From the NCBI GenBank assembly GCA_002937855.1, contig PTKS01000006.1, forward strand, positions 1 to 64,000: DNA of 64,000 nucleotides, given 5' to 3'. The position numbers were made by a program, and so were the translations under genes. This stretch comes from Alphaproteobacteria bacterium MarineAlpha5_Bin12. GTDB taxonomy: Bacteria; Pseudomonadota; Alphaproteobacteria; HIMB59; GCA-002718135. Below are positions 32,110 through 42,060 of this stretch, one piece after another. Within the stretch, counting starts at the first letter, position 1, and each line of letters opens with the position of its first letter. The notes under the pieces were generated by a model. That model saw only the letters and a list, made by a program, of their open reading frames with translations. It searched no databases and had not been told where the DNA came from.

Positions 32110-32429
32110 CTAATATTGGAAATATGATGAAACAAGCACAACTTCTTCAAAAAAAAATGAATGAAGCGCAAGAAAAATTAAAATCCATTGAAGTTGAAGG
32201 CATATCTGGTGGCGGTATGGTTAAGGTAAAAGCAAATGCAAAGGGAGAGATCAAAAAAATAGATATTGATAAATCTTTGATGAAAGAAGAAGAAAAAGAT
32301 ATTACTGAAGATCTAATTTTAGCAGCTATTAATGATGCTAAAGCAAAAGCAGAAACAGCTGCTTCAGATGAAATGAAAAATGTTACGGGTGGAATACCCT
32401 TACCACCAGGTTTTAAACTTCCATTTTAA
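32106..32429 (+). CDS. YbaB/EbfC family nucleoid-associated protein
   Basis: MMKQAQLLQKKMNEAQEKL, GISGGGMVKVKANAKGEIKKI, position between dnaX and recR. Confidence 0.95.
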   Translation: MTNIGNMMKQAQLLQKKMNEAQEKLKSIEVEGISGGGMVKVKANAKGEIKKIDIDKSLMKEEEKDITEDLILAAINDAKAKAETAASDEMKNVTGGIPLPPGFKLPF

Positions 32430-33026
32430 ATGATTGGTATTGAAGTTGAAAAATTAATAAATTCTATTGCTAAACTTCCAGGTTTAGGAAAACGTTCGGC
32501 TCAAAGAATTGCTTTACATTTATTAAAACATAAAGATAAATCTTTACACCCTTTATTATCATCAATGCAAGACGCAATTAAAAAAATAGTAAATTGTGAA
32601 TTATGCGGTAATATAGATACAGTAAATCCATGTTCTATTTGTAATGATAAGCGAAGGGATAAAAACACACTATGTATAATAGAGGATATTTCTGACTTAT
32701 GGGCATTTGAAAGAACGGGATTTTATAGAGGTTTATATCACGTTCTGGGAGGAGCTCTTTCTGCAATAGAAGGTATTGGTATTGAAGAATTAAATATTGA
32801 TAATTTGATCAAAAGAGTAAAAAAAGAAAAATATAAAGAAATAATATTGGCTTTAAGTGCTACTACTGAGGGTCAAACAACTAGTCATGTTATAGCGGAT
32901 AAAATAGAGCATTTTAATATTGAGATAACAAGGTTGGCACAAGGTTTACCAGTTGGAGGAGAAGTGCAATATCTTGATGAAAATACGTTAAATACAGCAT
33001 TTCAAGCAAGAAGAAAAATTACATAA
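32430..33026 (+). CDS. recR: Recombination mediator RecR
   Basis: KLPGLGKRSAQRIALHLL, C4 zinc finger CELCGNIDTVNPCSIC, Toprim region, TRLAQGLPVGGEVQYLDE. Confidence 0.97.
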   Translation: MIGIEVEKLINSIAKLPGLGKRSAQRIALHLLKHKDKSLHPLLSSMQDAIKKIVNCELCGNIDTVNPCSICNDKRRDKNTLCIIEDISDLWAFERTGFYRGLYHVLGGALSAIEGIGIEELNIDNLIKRVKKEKYKEIILALSATTEGQTTSHVIADKIEHFNIEITRLAQGLPVGGEVQYLDENTLNTAFQARRKIT

Positions 33027-33037
33027 TTTATAATTAT

Positions 33038-33544
33038 ATGAGTGAAATTCTTATTACACCCAATCCGATACTAAGGAAAAAATCTCTACCCGTAAAAGAG
33101 ATATCCAATAATGAAATAACCCTATCAAAAAAAATGATTAAAATTATGAATGATGCTCCAGGAATAGGTTTAGCGGCACCGCAAATTGGAGAATTAAAAA
33201 GAATTATAACAATAAATATATATCAAAATGAAAAGAATATAAAATATACTCTTTTTAATCCTGAAATTTTAAGCTTTTCTGAGAATAAAGTTATTATGGA
33301 AGAAGGATGTTTATCAATTCCTAAACAATTTGCAGATATTGAAAGGCCAGAAAAAATTCAATTTAAATATTTAAATGAAAAAGGCAAAATTATAGAAAAA
33401 AATGCTACCGGAAATGAATCTAGAGTAATTCAACATGAAATAGATCATTTAAATGGTAAATTATTTGTAGATTATTTATCATCTCTTAAAAGAAATATTT
33501 TATTAAAAAAAGTAAATAAGTTGAAAAAAAATGGTGAATTATGA
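33038..33544 (+). CDS. def: Peptide deformylase
   Basis: GIGLAAPQIG, EEGCLSIP, and QHEIDHLNGKLF. Confidence 0.97.
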   Translation: MSEILITPNPILRKKSLPVKEISNNEITLSKKMIKIMNDAPGIGLAAPQIGELKRIITINIYQNEKNIKYTLFNPEILSFSENKVIMEEGCLSIPKQFADIERPEKIQFKYLNEKGKIIEKNATGNESRVIQHEIDHLNGKLFVDYLSSLKRNILLKKVNKLKKNGEL

Positions 33545-34464
33545 AAAATGAAAGAATTGTTTTTATGGGTACACCAAACATTTCTGCTCAATATTTAAGT
33601 GCACTTATTAAAAATCATTATAATATTATAGCTGTTTATACCCAACCTGCAAAAAGACAAGATAGAGGTATGGATTTAAAAAATACTCCTGTACAAAATT
33701 TAAGCATAGTAGAAAATATACCTTGTTTTACTCCTGAAATATTAAAAGATCAAAATGAGATAAATAAATTTGAAAATTTGAAAATTGATGTGGCAATAAT
33801 TATGGGGTATGGAATGTTAATACCAAAAGAATTTTTAAATATACCAAAATTAGGTTGTATCAATATTCATTTGTCACTTTTGCCTAGATGGAGAGGAGCA
33901 TCACCTATTGAGCATTCTTTAATGTGCGGTGATGGTGAGACAGGGGTAACAATATTTAGATTAAATGAAAAATTTGATTGTGGTCCAATATTAAATTCAA
34001 TCAAATTTAAAATATCAAATACTGAAACCAAAGAAGATCTTCAGAAAAATTTAAATAGTCTTGGTATTGATTTGCTTCTAGCGACTTTGCCTAAATATTT
34101 AAAACAAGAAATTTCGCTAAAAAAACAAGATGATAGTCAGGCTACATATGCAAAGAAAATTTTTAGCCAAGATAGAAAAATTAATTTTTCTCAAAAGAAA
34201 AAAGAAATTTACAATTTTGTAAGATCTTTTTCTCCTAAACCTGGGGCTTGGTTTACATTTAAAGGAGAAAAAATTAAAATTTTATCATGTGAGACTAATT
34301 CGATTATGGGAAATAAATCTACAATATTATCTAATAATTTAGACATAGGTTGTGAGGATGGGTCGATCAAGCCAATAATGATTCAAAGAGAAGGAAAAAA
34401 AATAATGAATATTAATCAATTTATAAGAGGTTTTAATTTTAAAGTTGGCGATCAAATTCATTAA
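33541..34464 (+). CDS. fmt: Methionyl-tRNA formyltransferase
   Basis: RIVFMGTPNISAQYL, GYGMLIPKEFL, NIHLSLLPRWRGASPIEHSL. Confidence 0.96.
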   Translation: MKNERIVFMGTPNISAQYLSALIKNHYNIIAVYTQPAKRQDRGMDLKNTPVQNLSIVENIPCFTPEILKDQNEINKFENLKIDVAIIMGYGMLIPKEFLNIPKLGCINIHLSLLPRWRGASPIEHSLMCGDGETGVTIFRLNEKFDCGPILNSIKFKISNTETKEDLQKNLNSLGIDLLLATLPKYLKQEISLKKQDDSQATYAKKIFSQDRKINFSQKKKEIYNFVRSFSPKPGAWFTFKGEKIKILSCETNSIMGNKSTILSNNLDIGCEDGSIKPIMIQREGKKIMNINQFIRGFNFKVGDQIH

Positions 34465-34467
34465 GAT

Positions 34468-35205
34468 ATGACGAGATTTAAAATCTTAATTGAGTATAAA
34501 GGAGCTAATTACGTAGGTTGGCAAAAACAAGAAAATGGAAAATCAATTCAAGAGGTCATTGAAAATTCTATTAAAAAACTGACTGGTGAAAAAAGACAGA
34601 TATTTGCAGCTGGAAGAACTGATGCTGGTGTTCATGGCTTAGGTCAAGTGGCTCATTTTGATTTAAAAAAAAATTTATCTGAAGATACCATTAGAGATGG
34701 ATTAAATAGTTATTTAAGATCAGAATCTATTTCAATTCTTGACGCTAAGAAAACAACAAAAGATTTTCATGCAAGATTTTCTGCAAAAAAAAGAGAATAT
34801 TTATATAAAATTATAAATAGAAGAGCCCCACTAACAATTGAAAAAGATTTAGCATGGGTATTACATAAAAAAATAGATTTAAAAAAAATAAAACACGCGG
34901 CAAAATTGTTTATAGGAAAAAATAATTTAAATGCTTTTCGCTCAGCTCATTGCCAATCTAAAACTGCTATTAAAAATATTGATCAAATAAAGATTAAAAA
35001 GATTAATGATAAAATAGAAATTTATATAAAAGCAAAGTCTTTTTTGCATTCCCAAGTTAGAATAATGGTGGGTACTTTAATTCAAGTAGGTGAAGGAAAA
35101 ATGCAACCAGAAGATATTAAGTCAATAATCAAAAAAGCAAAACGTGAGAATGCTGGCCCCACTGCTCCAGCTTCTGGTTTATATTTGCTCAAAGTATATT
35201 ATTAA
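34468..35205 (+). CDS. truA: tRNA pseudouridine(38-40) synthase
   Basis: YKGANYVGWQKQ, AAGRTDAGVHGLGQVAHFD, FHARFSAKKREYLY. Confidence 0.97.
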   Translation: MTRFKILIEYKGANYVGWQKQENGKSIQEVIENSIKKLTGEKRQIFAAGRTDAGVHGLGQVAHFDLKKNLSEDTIRDGLNSYLRSESISILDAKKTTKDFHARFSAKKREYLYKIINRRAPLTIEKDLAWVLHKKIDLKKIKHAAKLFIGKNNLNAFRSAHCQSKTAIKNIDQIKIKKINDKIEIYIKAKSFLHSQVRIMVGTLIQVGEGKMQPEDIKSIIKKAKRENAGPTAPASGLYLLKVYY

Positions 35206-35206
35206 A

Positions 35207-35947
35207 TTAATATTTTGATAATTTTTTTTCTAATAATCTAATAAAATATGTCATAATAATTATTAATAACAAATATTCTAAAACTAAAAATGTATATATT
35301 TCAAGAGGTCTATAGACTGTTACAACTAACTCATTGGCTTTTCTTGTTAAATCTGCCAAACCTACAATTGAAACTAAAGAGCTCATTTTAATGATATATA
35401 CAAATTGGTTTCCAATAGGAGGTAAAATAAATCTTAATGCTTGAGGAAAAATGATATATCTCATTCTCTGCCATGAGTTGAGGCCTAAGGATTTTGAGGC
35501 TTCATGTTGACCTTTAGGAATTGATAAGATTCCCGCTCTAAAAATTTCTGCTTCAAAAGCTGAATCGCTTATTGCAAGAGATACTATACCTGCCAAAAAT
35601 GGAGTTAAACTTAATCCAACTAAAATTGGCAGTCCATAATAAACCCATAAAAGTAAGACAAGAAGTGGAATTGATCTAACTATCTCAACATAAATTCTAT
35701 TGAATAATGATAAATATTTGTTCTTACTTAAACCTGTAATTGCAATAACAAAACCCAAAAATAATGAAATTAGTATAGAGAAAAATGAAATTAGAATAGT
35801 GATATATAAACCGCTAACTAAGAAAGCAATATTTGTAGAACCACTATCTAAAAAAGGATTTATTATATACCAACCCCAATTATAATTAGAAGAACAGCTC
35901 GATAATAATAAACTTGATAGTAAAAAGAATATTAATTTATAACTCAA
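35207..35947 (-). CDS. Polar amino acid ABC transporter permease
   Basis: EIVRSIPLLVLLLWVYYGLP, SDSAFEAEIFRAGILSIPKGQHEASKSLGLNSWQRMRYIIFPQA. Confidence 0.92.
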   Translation of the reverse strand: MSYKLIFFLLSSLLLSSCSSNYNWGWYIINPFLDSGSTNIAFLVSGLYITILISFFSILISLFLGFVIAITGLSKNKYLSLFNRIYVEIVRSIPLLVLLLWVYYGLPILVGLSLTPFLAGIVSLAISDSAFEAEIFRAGILSIPKGQHEASKSLGLNSWQRMRYIIFPQALRFILPPIGNQFVYIIKMSSLVSIVGLADLTRKANELVVTVYRPLEIYTFLVLEYLLLIIIMTYFIRLLEKKLSKY

Positions 35948-35951
35948 GTTT

Positions 35952-36731
35952 TTATTGAGTTTGAAGATTCCATTTAATCTTCATATTTTCAAAAAATCCA
36001 TGAGATTTTTTTAACTCAATCCAATGATTAATATAATTTATCCACACTTGATCATTTTGAGGCAGTAACCAAGCAAGTGGGGTGGGGTTTCTTTGTTCTT
36101 TAACGGGTATTATTGCTAGTTGATCATATTGATTAACAAGAGCTGCAGCTTCAATATTAGATGTCATAGATACTTCAGCCCTTCCACTCAACACTTCTTG
36201 GAAATCTCTTGCAGGAGACTCAATAGAAGTAATTTTTGCTTTAGGAAAAAAATCTTTTGCCATTTGTTCTTGCACTGTTCCTAATGTTACTGCAAATTTT
36301 ACATCTTCATTGTTTATATCATCCCAATCTCTAAATTTACTTAGGTTTTTTTTCAGTGTTAATGGAACTTGATAATAATTTAAATAGGAATTTGAATATC
36401 CCGCTGCTAAAGCTCTTTTTGTATTTAGTGAAGCACTTGTTGACATATCATATTTATTAGAAGTTATACCTGCTACTAAAGTCTTCCATTCTGTAGGAAT
36501 AAATTCAATATTTACACCCATATCTTTTGCAAGTTCCTTAACAATGTCAATATCAAATCCTTCATATTCATTTGTTGATGGATTTTTTATAGTCATTGGA
36601 TTCCAATCGCCTGTTGTTCCAACTTTTAAAACTCCATTTTGAAGGATTTCATCCAGACGAGACTCAGCTAAAACATTTATTGGAGATGCGAGTATTGTCA
36701 GAATTATTGTTATAAAAATTTTTTTCTTCAT
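35952..36731 (-). CDS. Polar amino acid-type substrate-binding protein
   Basis: Signal peptide; LQNGVLKVGTTGDWNPMTIKNPSTNEYEGFDIDIVKELAKDMGV, SBP family 3. Confidence 0.92.
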   Translation of the reverse strand: MKKKIFITIILTILASPINVLAESRLDEILQNGVLKVGTTGDWNPMTIKNPSTNEYEGFDIDIVKELAKDMGVNIEFIPTEWKTLVAGITSNKYDMSTSASLNTKRALAAGYSNSYLNYYQVPLTLKKNLSKFRDWDDINNEDVKFAVTLGTVQEQMAKDFFPKAKITSIESPARDFQEVLSGRAEVSMTSNIEAAALVNQYDQLAIIPVKEQRNPTPLAWLLPQNDQVWINYINHWIELKKSHGFFENMKIKWNLQTQ

Positions 36732-36796
36732 AATAATTTGCTTTGATTAAATTATATAATAAACAATAAATAAAAAAAAAGGTATTGAAAATAAAT

Positions 36797-37513
36797 TTAT
36801 TTACTAATTGTTGATCTACCACCGTCAATATTAAAGATTTGCCCAGTAATCCAAGAACTTTTATCAGTTAATAACATTGCACCTAATGGACCAAAATCAC
36901 TACCCTGACCAATTCTTGGAATCGGATGTTTTTTTGCAATTCCCTCCTCAATTTTTGGATTGCTGATAATTCTCTTGCTCATACCTGAATTTACAAGACT
37001 TGGAGATATACAATTAACCCTAACTTTAGGAGAAAGTTCAGCCGCCAAAGACACAGTCAGTCCCTCAATAGCACCTTTAGAAGATGAAATTATTGAATGA
37101 TTAATAAAACCTTTTTTTGCAGCTACAGTTGAGAAAAATAATATTGAACCTTTGTTAATAATTAATTGGCTTAATATTAATTTGAGACTTTCTATAGCCC
37201 CTATTAAATTAATATTATAACTTTCCAAAAAATCTTTTTTTGAAGCGCTAAAAATCGATTTCAAATCTATAGAACCTATACAATAAGCAAACCCACAAAT
37301 TTTACCATCGATCTTTTTAAAGCATTTTTCGATGGATTCCATATCATTTATATCACCTTCTGAATAATTACATGATAAATGTGAAGAAATTTTTTTCAGC
37401 CTATCTGAGTTTCTTCCAATCAAAAAAGGCTTGTAATTACCACTAAGAGATTGGGCTATGGATGATCCTATTTGACCACTACCACCTAAAATTATCACTA
37501 TTTTGTCTGACAT
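36797..37513 (-). CDS. Short-chain dehydrogenase/reductase
   Basis: IILGGSGQIGSSIAQSL, SSKGAIEGLTVSLAAEL, VNCISPSLVNSGM, and FNIDGG; YxxxK Tyr replaced (HSIISSSKGA). Confidence 0.85.
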   Translation of the reverse strand: MSDKIVIILGGSGQIGSSIAQSLSGNYKPFLIGRNSDRLKKISSHLSCNYSEGDINDMESIEKCFKKIDGKICGFAYCIGSIDLKSIFSASKKDFLESYNINLIGAIESLKLILSQLIINKGSILFFSTVAAKKGFINHSIISSSKGAIEGLTVSLAAELSPKVRVNCISPSLVNSGMSKRIISNPKIEEGIAKKHPIPRIGQGSDFGPLGAMLLTDKSSWITGQIFNIDGGRSTISK

Positions 37514-37601
37514 AATTTAAATTTATGTCTAATTTTATGTTTTACAATAAGTAAATTAAAAAAATATTAATTAAATCAGAGAAATAGGATATAAAGAAAA
37601 A

Positions 37602-38021
37602 ATGAATAATCAAATTTTAAGTGAAAATAATCAAAAATCCAAAGATGAAAATAAGAGGGATTTTTACCTAAAATCTTCTAAAAAATTAATCTCTTTTTTT
37701 AATAATACGATAAACAGAAGAAATCCAAGTGTAGATTTAATAATGTCATCACCTACAGGGTGTATGGTAATTACCGAGGTTATGAAGAGTTATTACTTAA
37801 ATACCAATCTATCTAAACAAGATTTAGTTAATAAAGTTGTAAGTGGAGTAAGTTTGAGTATGAATCAATCAAGTGTTTATAAGATTGTTGATAAGGCAAT
37901 AAAGAATCAAATTTTTTCTAGTGTTTTAAAAGAAGATGATAAAAGGGTTAGATTGATTGTTCCTACAAATCAAACCGTAAATGATATGGAAAAGTGGTTT
38001 GATGAAATAAATTTAGTCTAA
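37602..38021 (+). CDS. Putative MarR-like winged-helix protein
   Basis: Recognition-helix-like MNQSSVYKIVDKAIKNQIFSSV followed by wing DDKRVRLIVPTNQ. Confidence 0.6.
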   Translation: MNNQILSENNQKSKDENKRDFYLKSSKKLISFFNNTINRRNPSVDLIMSSPTGCMVITEVMKSYYLNTNLSKQDLVNKVVSGVSLSMNQSSVYKIVDKAIKNQIFSSVLKEDDKRVRLIVPTNQTVNDMEKWFDEINLV

Positions 38022-38116
38022 AAAATTAATTTTTAAAAATTATTAATAAATATTACTAATAATATAAATTATATAATTGTATTTAAACTTTAATATTTTT
38101 AATCTATTAATTCGCA

Positions 38117-38941
38117 ATGAATAACAGTTCGAAAATTCTTTCTAAAGAAGAAGAATACACGTTAATAAAAAATTGGCAAAATAACAAAGATAAAAAATCT
38201 TTGAATACAATTATTCGTGCTTATAAACGTATGCCAATGTCTTATGCTAAAAAATATTCAAGATATGGAGTCCCATTTGAGGATTTAGTTAACGAAGGAG
38301 TTATAGCTATAATGCATGCACTTGACAAATTTGATCTTAAAAAAAACTTAAGATTATCTACATATGCATCATGGTGGATAAGGGCTGCAATGCAAGAATA
38401 TGTTTTAAAAAACTGGTCAATAGTAAGAATAGCTTCAACTGCAGCTCAAAAATCATTGTTTTTTGGTTTAAATGCAATGAAAAATAAAATTTTAAAAAAT
38501 AGTAATGGATTTATGTCAGATAAGCAGGTTGATTTTCTTGCTAGGTCTTTAAAAATAAAAAATAAAGTTGTTAGCGAAATGGAGTCTAAACTAGCATTAG
38601 GAGATCAATCATTAAATCAGAAATACAATGATGAATCTGAAAACGATTTTATGTCAAATTTAGTTGATGATTCACCTAACCCTGAAGACATAATTTCTGC
38701 TATGAGGGATAATAAAACTAGAAGTCAATGGTTACACAAAGCATTAAAATCATTAGATAAAAGAGAACAAGAGATAGTTAAAAGAAAACTTCATAATCAA
38801 GTTTTAACTCTTGAAAATTTATCAAAAAAAATAGGCGTTAGCAAAGAAAGAATTCGACAAATTGAAACTAAAGCATATGAAAAATTAAGTAAAAAAATAT
38901 TAAATTTATCCGGACAAAATAAAGAATTTTTTATTAATTAA
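38117..38941 (+). CDS. rpoH: RNA polymerase heat-shock sigma factor (sigma-32 type)
   Basis: YGVPFEDLVNEGVIAIMHALDKFDLKKNLRLSTYASWWIRAAMQEYVLKNWSIVRIASTAAQKSLFF RpoH box, region 4 HTH. Confidence 0.93.
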   Translation: MNNSSKILSKEEEYTLIKNWQNNKDKKSLNTIIRAYKRMPMSYAKKYSRYGVPFEDLVNEGVIAIMHALDKFDLKKNLRLSTYASWWIRAAMQEYVLKNWSIVRIASTAAQKSLFFGLNAMKNKILKNSNGFMSDKQVDFLARSLKIKNKVVSEMESKLALGDQSLNQKYNDESENDFMSNLVDDSPNPEDIISAMRDNKTRSQWLHKALKSLDKREQEIVKRKLHNQVLTLENLSKKIGVSKERIRQIETKAYEKLSKKILNLSGQNKEFFIN

Positions 38942-38942
38942 T

Positions 38943-40535
38943 CTAATTTTTTAAAATCATATCAGATGCTTTTTCTGCTATCATAATAGTAGGCGCATTA
39001 GTATTACCAGAAGTAATGTGGGGCATTATTGAAGCATCCACTATTCTAAGATTCTTTATTCCATGAACTTCTAGTCTATCATTAACTACAGATAAATTAT
39101 CGTTTCCCATTTTACATGTACCAACTGGATGAAAAACAGTATTTGCAAATTTTCCTACTTCTTTTACAATTTCATTGTCATTAAATTGTAAACCTGGCCT
39201 CAACTCTTCAGGTTCATAGGGTTTAAAAGCATTTGTTTTCAAAACTATATTTCTAGTGATTTTAATAGATTTAATAGCTACTTTTTTATCTTCATAAGTT
39301 GATAAATAATTCATTGTGATATTTGGATAATTCCGAGAGTCATTACTTATTATTTCTACACTACCTCTACTTGTAGGTCTAACATTGCACACAGTTGGAG
39401 TAAAAGCTGGAAATTTATGAAGTGAACCAGAACCTAAGCTATCAGTACTCATTGGCGCTACATGAAATTCTAAATCTGGGGTTTCTTTAGTTTGATCACT
39501 TTTTGCAAAGCAACACAATTGACTTGCTCCCATAGTTAGCGGACCACTTCTAAAAAATATATATTCCATGCCAGCTATAAATTTTCTAAAATTACTGTGA
39601 TATAATTTATTTAAAGTATAAATATTTTTGATTTTATATACTGGTCTTAACATTAAATGATCATGCAAATTCTTACCAACACCATCAGCCTCTTTAATGA
39701 TACTTATTCCATGCTTATTTAATAATTCAGCAGGACCTATTCCTGAAACTTGGAGTATTTGAGGTGATCCTATAGCACCAGCGCATAAAATAACTTCTTT
39801 GTTACATTTTGCAGTTACAAGTTGATTGTCTTGCCAATAAGTTATTCCTTTTGCAACTTTATCTTCAAATAAGATTTTATTGATATGAGCTTTAATTTCA
39901 ATTTTTAAATTTTTTCTTTTTTTTGCAGGATTAAGATATCCTACAGCAGTGCTGCATCTTAAACCATTTTTTTCGGTAACCTGAAAATATCCGCATCCTT
40001 CGTTTTTACCTGTATTAAAATCATTGCATCGTGGTATACCCTTTTCTTCTGCTGCATTTATAAAAATATCAAGTAGTTTTAATTTTATTCGTTGATCACT
40101 TACTGATAGTGGTCCACCTATTCCATGATATTCATTTTCTCCTTTTTCTTGATTTTCAGCTTTTTTAAAATATGGCAAAGTATCTTCCCAAGACCAACCA
40201 ACATTTCCAAGCTGTCTCCAATAATTATAATCATTTGATTGACCTCTAATGTATAATAATCCGTTAATTGAGGAACTACCTCCTAACACCTTACCTCTTG
40301 GAAAATTCATCTCTCTCCCGTTTAGTCCAGGATCACTTTTTATTTTGTAACACCAATCAACTTTTGGATTATGCATTGTTTTAAAGTAGCCAACGGGAAT
40401 ATGTATCCAAGGATAATTATCTCTATCTCCCGCTTCTATCAATAAAACTTTATTTTTTCCATCTTCAGTTAAACGATTAGCTAACACACATCCAGCTGAA
40501 CCAGCTCCAATTACAATGTAGTCAAAATTTTCCAT
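38943..40535 (-). CDS. GMC family oxidoreductase (choline dehydrogenase-like)
   Basis: DYIVIGAGSAGCVLANRLTEDGKNKVLLIEAG, RGKVLGGSSSINGL, HPVGTCKMG. Confidence 0.95.
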   Translation of the reverse strand: MENFDYIVIGAGSAGCVLANRLTEDGKNKVLLIEAGDRDNYPWIHIPVGYFKTMHNPKVDWCYKIKSDPGLNGREMNFPRGKVLGGSSSINGLLYIRGQSNDYNYWRQLGNVGWSWEDTLPYFKKAENQEKGENEYHGIGGPLSVSDQRIKLKLLDIFINAAEEKGIPRCNDFNTGKNEGCGYFQVTEKNGLRCSTAVGYLNPAKKRKNLKIEIKAHINKILFEDKVAKGITYWQDNQLVTAKCNKEVILCAGAIGSPQILQVSGIGPAELLNKHGISIIKEADGVGKNLHDHLMLRPVYKIKNIYTLNKLYHSNFRKFIAGMEYIFFRSGPLTMGASQLCCFAKSDQTKETPDLEFHVAPMSTDSLGSGSLHKFPAFTPTVCNVRPTSRGSVEIISNDSRNYPNITMNYLSTYEDKKVAIKSIKITRNIVLKTNAFKPYEPEELRPGLQFNDNEIVKEVGKFANTVFHPVGTCKMGNDNLSVVNDRLEVHGIKNLRIVDASIMPHITSGNTNAPTIMIAEKASDMILKN

Positions 40536-40656
40536 TTTAAAGTTTTATTTTATTATTTTTATTCAAACTAGCTTATTTTTTGCAATTTATTAAATAAATT
40601 AATGTATTATTTAAAAAAATTATTTATATAAAAATAATAAATTTTAGGGTTAGATT

Positions 40657-41577
40657 GTGGAATATTTTTTTCTTTTAATAGGATTAATTTTATTTTCTTT
40701 TGGGGCAGAAGGAATAATAAGAGGTTCAGTCAGCTTAGCAAAAAAATTTAGAGTATCACTTTTTGCAATTGGTATAGTTGTAATATCAGCTGGAACATCA
40801 TTACCAGAATTAGCTAACTGTCTTATTGCCATTGAGAATGGCTATACTGATTTAGCAGTTGGCACAATTGTGGGCAGCAACATCGCAAATATTATTCTTA
40901 TAATGGGCATGACTGTACTTTTTTGTCCTATCTTAGCAATTAATAATAATCAAATAAACCAAATAGGAATTAATTTAATAATAGCATTAACACTAATCTT
41001 ATTTGCTTATTTCTCTTTTGAATTTAATTACTATGTTGGAATATCTTTTTTACTATTATTAGTCTTAATTATGTTTTATCAAATTAAAGCCGGGTCATTA
41101 GGTATTTCTGACTTAAATGATCTAAAAGAATATTCATTATTTTTTTCATCCTTATTTATATTGGTAGGATTAATTTTTTTAATGATTGGATCACAAATTT
41201 TTATATCCTCTGCAGTAAAAATAGCAGAAAATATTGGTGTTCCTAAATCTGTTATAGGGGTTTCTCTAGTTGCATTTGGCACTTCATTACCAGAACTTAT
41301 TGTGGGTGTTTACTCAGCAATGAGAAAAAAAGTTGAATTTGCATTAGGTAATATATTAGGTTCAAATATATATAATGTTTTAGGAATATTGGGTATTTCT
41401 ACATTTTTAGAATCTTTCAAAATTCCTGATATAGTCGCTAATTATGATTTATTTTTTATGACATTTGTTACTATTTTTATTTTTCTATTTATGTTTTTGT
41501 TAAAAAAATTAAACAGATTATATGGTATTATTAGTTTAAGCATTTATTTAACTTATATAATTTCGATGTATTTATAA
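40657..41577 (+). CDS. Calcium/sodium antiporter family (YrbG/CaxA-like)
   Basis: Two alpha repeats: SAGTSLPELANCL...GTIVGSNIANI and AFGTSLPELIVGV...GNILGSNIYNVLGI; GTG start. Confidence 0.93.
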   Translation: MEYFFLLIGLILFSFGAEGIIRGSVSLAKKFRVSLFAIGIVVISAGTSLPELANCLIAIENGYTDLAVGTIVGSNIANIILIMGMTVLFCPILAINNNQINQIGINLIIALTLILFAYFSFEFNYYVGISFLLLLVLIMFYQIKAGSLGISDLNDLKEYSLFFSSLFILVGLIFLMIGSQIFISSAVKIAENIGVPKSVIGVSLVAFGTSLPELIVGVYSAMRKKVEFALGNILGSNIYNVLGILGISTFLESFKIPDIVANYDLFFMTFVTIFIFLFMFLLKKLNRLYGIISLSIYLTYIISMYL

Positions 41578-41582
41578 ATTTA

Positions 41583-42056
41583 TCAAAATAATATCTTTTT
41601 TATTATTTCATAATTAAATCCTGCTCTTATCATTTTAGATAAATCTTTTTTTACATTTTCAGAATTTCCATATTTACCTAACTTCTTTTTTTTTGCAAAT
41701 TTCATTGCAGACTCCATTTCAAATTCTGGAAATTCCTCTTCAAGATTTTCTAATACCGTTCTAATATCATCATTTTTTATACCTTTTCTAATTAAGTGAT
41801 ATTGTATAAATCTTTTTGATTTTCCAATTCTCAAATCATTATAAGCTATAGAATTAGCAAACTTTAAATCATTTAAGATGTTATCGTTTTCTAGATCATT
41901 TATAATTCTGCTTATAATAAATTTAAATTTTTTGTCTAAAGGGTATTGTTTTTTGATTTTTCTTGAAAGAATCATTACCAAATTTTTTTTTGACGAAGCA
42001 TATCTATTAAGATAGTTTAATGCATATTTTTTTAAATTATCTTTATTAAGGATCAT
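41583..42056 (-). CDS. recX: Regulatory protein RecX
   Basis: ALNYLNRYASSKKNLVMILSRKI, LNDLKFANSIAYNDLRIGKSKRFIQYHLIRKGI. Confidence 0.8.
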   Translation of the reverse strand: MILNKDNLKKYALNYLNRYASSKKNLVMILSRKIKKQYPLDKKFKFIISRIINDLENDNILNDLKFANSIAYNDLRIGKSKRFIQYHLIRKGIKNDDIRTVLENLEEEFPEFEMESAMKFAKKKKLGKYGNSENVKKDLSKMIRAGFNYEIIKKILF

Positions 42057-42060
42057 AATT

